Below are positions 12,101 to 19,022 of a DNA stretch of 64,000 nucleotides, piece by piece. The DNA is from Acanthaster planci (lineage: Eukaryota; Echinodermata; Asteroidea; Valvatida; Acanthasteridae). The position numbers were made by a program, and so were the translations under genes. The notes below the pieces were generated by a model. The model did not search any database. It was not told the DNA's origin and was given only the letters and a program-made list of their open reading frames with translations. Each line of letters opens with the position of its first letter. The stretch's first letter is position 1. The stretch is from NCBI RefSeq assembly GCF_001949145.1, contig NW_019091519.1, positions 78,655-142,654 on the forward strand, given 5' to 3'.

Positions 12101-15100
12101 AAACATGGGGATGCATGCAGGCCCTTTGCAGAGCCACCTCATGATTTTATAATGGACAAATTCATGATTCAGGGGTGCTGCGTTTCGGGCAAAAGGCTTT
12201 TGCGTTTAAAATTTTGGGGCTCGTTTCAGGCCTTCACATGGCATCTTTGGGGCCCCTCTTACCATATTTTTAGACTCTGTACCAGAACCTGACTGGCATC
12301 TATGATGGTAGCTTATTATTGGAAGTTTATTCATTTCCCTTGCACAGATATAACAGCTTATAACAGCGTACGAGAGGTGTACATTTATTCTGTGCAGTAA
12401 TATGTACACTGTATCTCTAGCATCAAAATGATTACAAACAAAACTGGTGATGAAGTGTAGGGTGCAGCATGTCCACATTTGACTTTCTTTTGAAAAAAAC
12501 TTTGGAGATCTTCTAATGTCTAGTCTGACCTCATTGCCCGTCCACTGACCTATTTGCAGACGGTCAATGCCATCGGTCTGGTCAAGGATGCTGAGCCCGT
12601 CCAGGTCAAGGTCTTGGACTTTGACACCATCTCCCAGGTCAAGGAGAAGATCCTGGACGTGCTGTACAAGACGCTACCTTACAGTCACAGGCCGCCCAAG
12701 GAGGAACTGGACCTGGGTAAGACACAGCAATGGGGTATAGAGTCGGATACCTAGGCCTTGTTACACGGCGATGCTTACTGTCAGCAAAGAATCATTGCTT
12801 TATATAACTGAAAGGTTCAAGTAGTCACAGATTAGTGAGATTGAAGCCAGTTTGGCCTGTCAGTGAGGCAAGACCACTCGGGATAAGACCTCCAGGCCAG
12901 TTAGATCGTGTTCATTGCCTTATGAATGTCAGCATATGCCATTGCTGGTGGAGCAAGTTCTGCTCACGCTATGTTCAAGTGATCCCTAAAACCCCAGACA
13001 CTCTTCATCGTGCATGCTCAATTGGAAAAGTGAACTTGCACATTTGTAGGTTTGCCCTCATCTTTTTATGAAGGGCTACGTTTGAGCATGTTACTCATAT
13101 CAACTTGAGCATACTCCTGAGTGAGTTTACTCTCAATCAGACTAGGAGTTTATGCTTGCATCACTTGGGTATTTCAAGATGGCAGAGAGGTAAACATTGT
13201 CTATTCGTGGGATGTGATCTTAGAATAATGCCGACACATTTGAAGCCAGCATACAATTTTGTGCTGACAGGGTTGGCATGGGATTGCCCTGCAAATACTG
13301 CGCAGAGATCATAACGAGGAGAAATCTATCGGTTCAGTAGTTAGCAGAACCTTTGGGGTTTGGCCCAGCTCATACAATAATGGAAATGGCTCGCCTGTCC
13401 TATAAGCAATGATATTTGAGACCCAGGCCAGTGCATTTGTCAATTTTGGCTTTGTTTTCAATTCCTTGACAGAATGGCGAGAGGAAGGAAAGATACTGCA
13501 AGATGACGACAGCAAGACTGAGGGAGAGTGGAGGAGACTAAACATGCTCTGCAACTACCCAGGGGTAAGCAGTTTATCTGTTGCTACCCAGGGGTAAGCA
13601 GTTTATCTGTTGCTACCCAGGGGTAAGCAGTTTCAATATCTGTTGCTACCCAGGGGTAAGCAGTTTATCTGTAGCTACCCAGTGGTAAGCAGTTTATCTG
13701 TTGCTACCCAGGGGTAAGCAGTTTATCTGTTGCAACCCAGGGGTAAGCAGTTTTAATATCTGTTGCTACCCAGGGGTAAGCAGTTTATCTGTAGCTACCC
13801 AGTGGTAAGCAGTTTATCTGTTGCTACCCAGGGGTAAGCAGTTTTAATATCTGTTGCTACCCAGGGGTAAGCAGTTTATCTGTTGCTACCCAGGGGTAAG
13901 CAGTTTATCTGTTGCTACCCAGGGGTAAGCAGTTTATCTGTTGCAACCCAGGGGTAAGCAGTTTTAATATCTGTTGCTACCCAGGGGTAAGCAGTTTATC
14001 TGTAGCTACCCAGTGGTAAGCAGTTTATCTGTTGCCACCCAGGGGTAAGCAGTTAATCTGTTGCAACCCAGGGGCAAGCAGTTTATCTGTTGCAACCCAG
14101 GGGTAAACAGTTTTAATATCTGTTGCAACCCAGGGGTAAACAGTTTTAATATCTGTTGCTACCCAGGGGTAAGCAGTTTATCTGTAGCCACCCAGGGGTA
14201 AGCAGTTTATCTGTTGCCACCCAGGGGTAAGCAGTTTATCTGTTGCCACCCAGGGGTAAGCAGTTTATCTGTTGAAGCTACAGTCACTGGATCCCCCAGT
14301 CTAATATCACCCTTACTCTGTGTAAACACGACCCTACGAGAAAAAAGAATGATCTAGAAAGGAAGAAATAAATAACACATCATAATAACATTATGGTACC
14401 TGAATGCACATTTTAGAGTGGAAACAATGTTTTTCCCATTTTTTTCTGAGAGGCAGTGCTTTGCCATTTGAATGCGAAAAATGAGCGTTTCCTACCGTAC
14501 CTCGTACTGTTTTCCCCCAGAAAGTTTGCTCTCAATTCATTCGCACTCACTCTGGCTTCTTCTGGATTTATTTTTCACATGTTGTTTTCCCCCCTCAGCT
14601 TGGTGATGGTGCAACGTTAGCGCTGGTACCCAAGCAAGGCTTCATGTCAGTTTACTCCAGTTCCAAATACAGTAAGTAATCAGGAAATTGCTGATCATTA
14701 TTTTGTTAGTGGTATTGAAACTGGCCTTTTTCATATTCTTGTTAAGCACACAGTTTGAATCTGGAATCTTCTCTTTTTATCAATCTGATTTCTTTGTGTT
14801 AATTTGCTTGTACTGTTTATTTATTTATTTTTTGGGGCTGTAACAATCAATTTTACATAGAGACTAGCCTGCCCTCTGTGGCATATTTCATACATCTGCG
14901 TACTTTGTTGCAATTTTGGCGACATTAAAGTGGAAACGCTAGACACGCCTCTTGGAGGACAATGTACGGCTTTCTGTTTAACCTAAGCCATTGCATTCTC
15001 ATTGCTTTCGCAGTGGCCATGCCATCAGCCAATAGCCCCGCCCGCTCCGTGACCACGCCCATGCTGTCGCCGGACGTGGACGTCAACGGCACCAAGCTGT

Positions 15101-18100
15101 GGCATCTGGTCAAGCCGTCCGATTCGGAGTACCACAAGTCTGGGGACAAGGTCCACAAGATGATGGCAGAGATCTACCTACCGAGACTGCTGACCACTAA
15201 GGTATTAACGGCTAATGCTGCAGCATTATATGTGACCCACTCTGTGAGAATGAGTCTTAAGTCGTCAGAGCCGCTTTGGAGTAAAGAGTCCTTCCGAATA
15301 ATTTTATATCAAAAGGAACCCACAGCATGTTTCACCATGGAGTATCCACTTTCATCAGGATGGCAAACTGAGCGATACGTCAAAACAAAAAATTCAAATT
15401 TGCTCTTTCCACTGTAAATGAAAACTCAAAAAGTGGCTTTGGCGACTTAAGACTCATTTTCACAGAGTATGTCACATATTTTCAAGAGGGGTTACAACTA
15501 CTACACAAAATATTTACAAAATGTCACGTGTTGTAACTAGGCCCATGTGTAATGATGCAATGTATAATGTAACGTATTCTGCAGTCAACACGTGTAAAGT
15601 TTCCTCTGACATTTCCTGTCCTTTGTATGCAAGAATGAATATAGAGGTCATTGGTTCTTTTAGGTAAAATCATTGATGTGATTCCTGTTTCCAATAACTG
15701 TTCACTGTTCAAAAAAAGTGGCACTTAAGCCCAAACCGCTGAAGCGGAACTCCCAGTCGTTACACCTTTTTTCCTTTTTTTTTTCTTGCTGCCCCAAAGG
15801 ACACCTCTAGACAAATGAAGCGACGGGCCTTGAAGGGACATGAAAAAAAACCAGTTCTTAAGAGTAACCTTTTTTCTGACTTAGTGGCAAAAGAGGTTGC
15901 TTTTTTTTAATATGACATAAGCTGCATATTACCTAGAGAATGGTATAGATGTTTTCAGCCATCAGCCTCTTTAAGCCTAAGAGAAGCGTGTGGTCACTAA
16001 TATGCCGAGACCGGCTGACCCTGCCCGGTGTCCAGCTAATGACCCAATTGCCTGTTCGTGCTTCCCCCACCAGGGTGTACTGCAGACGTTCGTGGACGAG
16101 CTGTTTGAGATGATCTTCAGTGTCAACCACCGCGGCAACACCTTGCCCATCTGCATCAAGTATCTCTTTGATCTCCTTGACGACCAGGCCAAGCACCACA
16201 ACATCCAGAACCAGGACGTGGTGCATTCCTGGAAGAGCAACAGGTGAGGGCCGTCACTACTCAACCCTGCTTGCCGTTGCCTGCAGTTGTACATTATGTG
16301 GCTTGAAACGGTTACAAGAACAAGAGCCACTTTGAGCATACAGTGTAATTAAGAGAAGTATCCAGTGCTACTTGTACCTGGTTGAATTTCACACCCACCT
16401 CTTTGATTGGTCCTGACCCTCTGCCCCACCCCCTACCTTTTGTCTTAGTCTACCACTGAGGTTCTGGGTTAACCTCATCAAGAACCCCAACATCATCTTT
16501 GACATCTACAAGTCGGAGACGGTGGACGCCTGCCTGTCCATCATCGGCCAGACCCTGATGGATGCCTGCTCAGTCGCTGACCATCCTCTGACCAAGGACT
16601 CCTCGTCCAGTCGGCTGTTGTATGCCAAGGACATACCCAAGTACAAGAAATGGGTTGCTAGGTAGGAGGACATGCTTATTTTTTTAGCAAGTACCCAGTA
16701 GTTCTTTATTCTGCATTTCTGTGGTGGAGTTGCAATGCAAGAGAATGATACGATGGGGAAGGGTTGAGTTATCCAGTGTAACGACCAATTGTACATCATG
16801 TGACCATTTTTTTTTATTCAGACATGGAATGTTACCTTTTTTCTGAGTTTTTACTTCCTCTGTGAAAAGTCTCAAACAGCTTGAGATTTCCCTATCTCTT
16901 CCTGACACCCCAGTTGTGCATCTGTCGATACAGTCAGTGGATGTTTAATTGTATTGGCCTTGAATGAATTGACTACTTGAACGATACCGATGGTCAGGCC
17001 TGATGCCGTCCTGCCTGCCTGCTCTGAGGAAGGGGGACTCGATCCATGTCTGTCAGTAGCCAGCACAGCATTTTGGGTGTGAGTGGAGAGGAATCGGCAG
17101 TATTTAGGAAGGTTGGCTCACCCTCCCAGCACCCCTGCCACTCAGAAACTAAACCATTCCGTTATCTCCTGTCTGCCCTGAAGGGTCAGTTGCCTACAAG
17201 TGGGTACACAGAGGGGGTCAGCACAGAGTTTAGGATTGGCTGTTCTCCCACATGGCAGCTCAACAGACAAATCGGTCCTTGTCTCGTCTCTGCCCTCAAA
17301 GGGTTTGATACCAGTCATTATATCACGAGACGTGGCTTTTTAAAATTTTGTACAGACAGGTTGCAAAATGTGGTTTCCGTGGCCCATCTGGTCCACTTTT
17401 GAGTGAGTTCGGTTTGCCACCTAAGGCAGAGGAGAATGTATTACAGTGGAACGCCGCTATAACAAACACGACGGGGTCAGCACTAATTGTTTGGTACAGC
17501 GGACGTTGGGTATAGCGAAATTGACTGCTGAACGTTTTGTTTCCAGGTTGAATAGCACCCTCTCTTGTCTAACTGAAGTGCACCCTCTTGTGATACTGGG
17601 GTTTGCTGTTTGTGTGATGTTTTACCGTTGCATTGATGTTTAAGGTTCCAAAAAGAATCTGTTAATTATTTTTGTTTTTTATTAAATCTTAAAGTAACAA
17701 AATTGATTTCATGTTTATCCTAAAAGTCATGACGCTACTGCTCATGATCGATCTCTGATGCACGCTGTGGCGAATCTCGGTGGCACCCTCTTTAGACATA
17801 TGTTAGTGCAATGCCACAGTGCACGCGCAGTTTTCTCCCACATAGGATCATGTGGAGTTGCAAAACCAGTGTCCATTCAATACCATTGGCAGATTGACTA
17901 TGCGTGCCCTGTCCATTACTAGAAGATGACTTTGAACAAGTGTGGACCAATGTACCCACTTTCTCAGCTAGTTCAGTACCAATTAGTTGAATTAACTCTT
18001 CAACAACCAGTGGCTTTCCCTTCTAATCCTTGGGGAAATAATGGCCACTTGTCACTTTCACGATGTTCGGTACAGCCGGATGTTCGATATAGCGGCGTTC

Positions 18101-19022
18101 CACTGTATATACAAACTAAGCTGACTTCTTTCAATAATTGTTGCTGAGACCGTGGATACCCTTTCACCTCGGTCCTGCAGAGAGTTTCAATGTTCCTGTT
18201 TCTTCTCCTTCCCCCCCCCCGTTCCATCTTTGTCCACACCCCAGGTACTTTGAGGACATCCGAGCCATGCCGGCCATCAGTGATCAGGACATGAGTGCAA
18301 TGCTTGCTGAACATTCCCACGCCCACCAGTATGACTTCCACACCAGCACCGCCCTCAACGAGCTCTACTTCTACTATGCAATCACCTACAAGAAACAGGT
18401 GCATGCCATGACAGGTGTAGGGAAAATTGGTTGTTGAAGATCAGCCTAGGCATGGGAGAATTCTTTTGGGGGGACAAACTTGCTGAGACTGTGGTTACTC
18501 TAGCTAATTTGGAAAGTAAAAGGTTCCTTGTGGTAATTGGTGACTCAAATAAACCAAAGGAGAACAAGAAGTCAAGTTAGTTTAAATGTTGGAGTAAGCC
18601 CTTTATCTGTAAGTGCATTTTCAGTCACTTTTGCATTTGCTGGGTAGAGTTAGACCTCCGATTGAAGTCAAGTTTACAGCAAATTCCTGAAAACCCAACA
18701 CAAGCTCTGCTGGTTTTAGCATGTAACTTGTGCGATGCTGTGCCAAACTAGATTTGAAATAAAAATAAAACCAAACAAATTCAAACAATGTTCAGGAGAG
18801 TGTCATTGTGAGAGAGGCCTAATCTGACCAGGCAATTTCAGTGTTTGAAAATGTGAAGATTTGATTCAGCTGAATCATTTGATCTGTCATTGTGGTTGAG
18901 AAAATCAATTCATTCTCGTGATTTTTTTTCTTCAGATCATTGAAGAGCTGGAAGAGAATGATTATCCGAACCTGGCTGAGAAGTTTCGAGCGCTCTGTGA
19001 GCAGCTCAACGACACCTTGTAG
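46..19022 (+). CDS. PLXNA: Plexin A receptor, 3' part of gene (19 exons, gene-level entry)
   Basis: Plexins are single-pass receptors for semaphorins; the cytoplasmic part is a GTPase-activating protein for Rap/Ras interrupted by a Rho-GTPase-binding domain. Joining the 19 exons listed separately gives 1020 residues plus stop, in one frame once a single extra base beside an N in exon 6 is ignored. Order: IPT repeats (about residues 1-360), transmembrane helix 384-407, juxtamembrane segment, GAP N-half with arginine pair R571-R572, Rho-binding domain, GAP C-half with R874 in [13 protein letters not shown], then the C-terminus. Motifs such as [17 protein letters not shown] and [16 protein letters not shown] match plexin A more than B, C or D, and the tail lacks the PDZ-binding end of plexin B. 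The sema and PSI domains and first exons are outside the window. Family call is near certain; subtype A is a strong inference. Confidence 0.95.
543..669 (+). CDS. PLXNA: Plexin A exon: end of first visible IPT repeat
   Basis: One base completes the split Gln codon, followed by VVCYTQASG and the closing beta strands of the IPT fold, ending in EEPFRYV. The exon ends on a codon boundary before GTAGGC. The conserved cysteine follows the usual plexin spacing. Confidence 0.88.
1134..1270 (+). CDS. PLXNA: Plexin A exon: start of second visible IPT repeat
   Basis: It starts [17 protein letters not shown], the hallmark opening of a plexin IPT repeat, then [13 protein letters not shown]. The acceptor is TCAAG and the donor GTGAGC. 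The exon ends with two bases of a split arginine codon. Confidence 0.92.
1526..1680. repeat. Degenerate 15-bp tandem repeat in plexin intron
   Basis: About ten imperfect units near GAGGACATGACCTGT follow each other. Because the unit is a multiple of three, it makes a repetitive open frame on the minus strand. It lies within an intron and is not considered coding. Confidence 0.6.
1737..1904 (+). CDS. PLXNA: Plexin A exon: end of second IPT repeat, GC splice donor
   Basis: It encodes [13 protein letters not shown] and the link [20 protein letters not shown] that precedes the next IPT repeat. Only a boundary after AAAAG, before GCAAGT, joins in frame to the next exon (split AGT serine giving RSIKSGG). 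The intron is therefore of the GC-AG class. No GT donor nearby restores this frame. Confidence 0.88.
2245..2341 (+). CDS. PLXNA: Plexin A exon: start of third visible IPT repeat
   Basis: The first base completes the serine codon across the GC-AG intron. The exon then reads [18 protein letters not shown], a strongly conserved plexin IPT segment. It ends on a codon boundary before GTAGGT. Confidence 0.92.
2813..3062 (+). CDS. PLXNA: Plexin A exon with one-base frame break at an N
   Basis: It encodes [16 protein letters not shown], then [10 protein letters not shown], then in the +1 frame TSLKDLT and [14 protein letters not shown] (start of the fourth IPT repeat). The two halves are continuous plexin sequence if one base of the TN pair at 2930-2931 is removed. 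With that correction the exon is 249 bases and keeps phase 0 at both ends. This looks like a base-call error and not a real frameshift. Confidence 0.9.
3063..4118. other. Plexin intron holding a hairpin-rich repeat
   Basis: This intron has no coding signal. Its 3' half carries a perfect 13-bp hairpin and a shorter inverted pair (TAATGCCC and GGGCATTA), listed separately in part, suggesting a small decayed mobile element. The last 40 bases before the acceptor are pyrimidine-rich. Confidence 0.5.
3699..3728. repeat. Perfect 13-bp hairpin
   Basis: GCCGATCTTAAAC and its exact reverse complement are separated by the four bases TTAC. A weaker relative (CCGGTCTTAAAAGC) lies about 70 bases downstream. 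It is probably part of a small inverted-repeat element; no coding role is visible. Confidence 0.6.
4119..4277 (+). CDS. PLXNA: Plexin A exon: fourth IPT repeat
   Basis: It encodes [36 protein letters not shown] and EFPEVV, matching the last plexin IPT repeat just outside the membrane. There are 53 codons, phase 0 at both ends, with a CCCAG acceptor and a GTAAGT donor. Confidence 0.92.
4278..5124. other. Plexin intron, nothing recognised
   Basis: I see no repeat, RNA or coding signal here. The open frame running in from the preceding exon is read-through past the donor. Confidence 0.5.
5125..5350 (+). CDS. PLXNA: Plexin A exon: transmembrane helix and coiled juxtamembrane
   Basis: After [20 protein letters not shown] comes a hydrophobic run, [14 protein letters not shown] then [10 protein letters not shown], the single membrane helix. 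It is followed by basic YRKAF and a heptad-like [20 protein letters not shown], the plexin juxtamembrane coiled coil. The exon ends with one base of a split codon before GTAAGG. Confidence 0.94.
5556..5921. mobile_element. Inverted-repeat element family A, copy 1
   Basis: The ends read TTAACCCCTTCGCGACGG and, in reverse complement, TTAGCCCCTTGACGACGG. The interior is about 85 percent like the second copy in a later plexin intron. TTAA-like ends suggest a piggyBac-type nonautonomous element, but the superfamily is inferred. Confidence 0.75.
6345..6481 (+). CDS. PLXNA: Plexin A exon: start of GAP domain (FAELQTDMT)
   Basis: It begins [20 protein letters not shown], a signature right after the plexin juxtamembrane helix, and ends NHCVLRELA. 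Acceptor CTCTAG, donor GTAAGT; two bases complete the split codon and the exon ends in phase 0. Confidence 0.93.
6673..6690. repeat. Perfect 18-bp palindrome in plexin intron
   Basis: ACTACGGTTAACCGTAGT is self-complementary over all 18 bases. It could be a relic of a transposon tip or a binding site for a dimeric factor; nothing nearby decides. Confidence 0.5.
7245..7510 (+). CDS. PLXNA: Plexin A exon: GAP N-half with first catalytic arginine
   Basis: It encodes [19 protein letters not shown] and [19 protein letters not shown] and ends RARLLMR, with the next arginine split across the junction. These form the arginine pair that is catalytic in plexin GAPs. The start was set at the TAG acceptor ending at 7244: it preserves phase 0, whereas the CAG seven bases later does not. 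Confidence 0.92.
8502..8732. mobile_element. Inverted-repeat element family B, copy 1
   Basis: The ends carry CATTAACCCTA and CTAACCTTCCCCATTCACAC on the left and the inverse TGGTTGGGGAAGGTTAGGGT on the right. The interior matches, in reverse complement, the copy in the first PARP3 intron. The telomere-like TTAGGGT strings belong to the terminal repeats. Confidence 0.7.
9900..10020 (+). repeat. Possible tRNA-derived element (B box and T-arm)
   Basis: GTGGGTTCGATTCCCAC forms a complete five-pair T-arm with a Pol III B-box core, and a T-run follows within about 40 bases. An A-box-like TGGCAAACTCTGTGG lies upstream. No full cloverleaf with a matched acceptor stem is visible, so this is a SINE-like relic at best. 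Confidence 0.3.
10355..10502. mobile_element. Short inverted-repeat element family C (148 bp)
   Basis: TAGAGTACTGAAGTG at the left end pairs with CACTTCAGTACTTTA at the right end, each flanked inward by a CRE-like ACGTCAC. It is typical in size and shape of a MITE with TA ends. No second copy was noticed. Confidence 0.55.
11013..11404. mobile_element. Inverted-repeat element family A, copy 2
   Basis: It has the same terminal TTAACCCCTT and inverse AAGAGGTTAA as copy 1 and lies in the same orientation. It carries about 25 extra bases near the left end. Both copies keep a minus-strand open frame through YCEAGD and VFSFLGYTQ. Confidence 0.75.
11841..12054 (+). CDS. PLXNA: Plexin A exon: GAP domain with second catalytic arginine
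   Basis: One base completes arginine R572, then [38 protein letters not shown] and [15 protein letters not shown]. This is among the most conserved plexin A stretches and leads into the Rho-binding insert. CCAG acceptor, GTGAGG donor, phase 0 at the end. Confidence 0.95.
12560..12716 (+). CDS. PLXNA: Plexin A exon: Rho-GTPase-binding domain, first part
   Basis: [20 protein letters not shown] and [12 protein letters not shown] form the ubiquitin-like Rho-binding domain inserted in the GAP fold. The exon ends with one base of a split codon before GTAAGA. Confidence 0.93.
13473..13564 (+). CDS. PLXNA: Plexin A exon: Rho-binding domain, last codons inside a minisatellite
   Basis: A split Glu codon is followed by [27 protein letters not shown]. 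The final ten bases and the GTAAGC donor form the first unit of a 24-copy tandem array that fills most of the next intron. Only this first donor joins in frame to [13 protein letters not shown] in the next exon. Confidence 0.92.
13555..14274 (+). repeat. 24-copy minisatellite that repeats the exon's 5' splice site
   Basis: Units of 29 bp (18 copies) or 33 bp (6 copies) share the core CTACCCAGGGGTAAGCAGTT and end ATCTGTTG. The first unit straddles the exon-intron border. GTAAGC is intact in 21 units, one has GCAAGC and two have GTAAAC. Higher-order order is visible: a short run with TGTAG followed by CCCAGTGG recurs at units 4-5, 8-9 and 15-16. Confidence 0.95.
14599..14671 (+). CDS. PLXNA: Plexin A exon: end of Rho-binding domain
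   Basis: It encodes [19 protein letters not shown], matching the family's conserved ALVPKQ. Preceded by a C-rich tract and CTCAG; donor GTAAGT after one base of a split codon. Confidence 0.93.
15014..15201 (+). CDS. PLXNA: Plexin A exon: linker and GAP C-half start
   Basis: A serine-rich linker ([17 protein letters not shown]) is followed by [12 protein letters not shown] and [14 protein letters not shown]. The linker is shorter than in human plexin A. The donor GTATTA is weak, and an inverted-repeat element sits 27 bases beyond it. Confidence 0.92.
15229..15478. mobile_element. Inverted-repeat element family E (about 50-bp terminal repeats)
   Basis: TATGTGACCCACTCTGTGAG at the left end pairs with CACAGAGTATGTCACATA at the right end, and the pairing continues inward through GAGTCTTAAGTCG and its inverse. 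TA flanks both ends. It is a typical nonautonomous DNA transposon. Confidence 0.78.
16074..16243 (+). CDS. PLXNA: Plexin A exon: GAP C-half
   Basis: [36 protein letters not shown] and VVHSWKSN match the plexin A GAP helices. It ends with two bases of a split serine before GTGAGG. Confidence 0.95.
16449..16661 (+). CDS. PLXNA: Plexin A exon: GAP C-half with third catalytic arginine
   Basis: [14 protein letters not shown] carries the conserved GAP arginine (R874 of the visible protein), followed by [17 protein letters not shown] and [14 protein letters not shown]. Split codons at both ends fit the neighbouring exons. Confidence 0.95.
16662..18244. other. Plexin intron containing a pogo-like element
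   Basis: Apart from the 666-bp element listed separately I recognise nothing. The last 50 bases are a long C-rich tract leading to the acceptor. Confidence 0.5.
17442..18107. mobile_element. pogo/Tc1-mariner-like nonautonomous element
   Basis: TACAGTGGAACGCCGCTATA at the left end and its exact inverse TATAGCGGCGTTCCACTGTA at the right give perfect 18-bp terminal repeats with TA target duplication. The CAGTGGAAC start is typical of pogo/Tigger-type elements. A second GTACAGC pair lies inside each end. No transposase frame remains. Confidence 0.85.
18245..18398 (+). CDS. PLXNA: Plexin A exon: C-terminal GAP helices
   Basis: It begins [19 protein letters not shown], followed by [25 protein letters not shown] acceptor; the donor GTGCAT is weak. 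The exon ends in phase 0. Confidence 0.94.
18936..19022 (+). CDS. PLXNA: Plexin A last exon and stop codon
   Basis: [20 protein letters not shown] then CEQLNDTL and TAG. This matches the charged C-terminal helix of plexin A. No plexin B-type PDZ-binding end is present. Confidence 0.93.
   Translation: MIEELEENDYPNLAEKFRALCEQLNDTL

Noticed and set aside
13555-14274. CRISPR-like array of regularly spaced repeats
   Set aside because: Units are directly adjacent with no unique spacers, vary only slightly and sit in an animal intron. This is a minisatellite.
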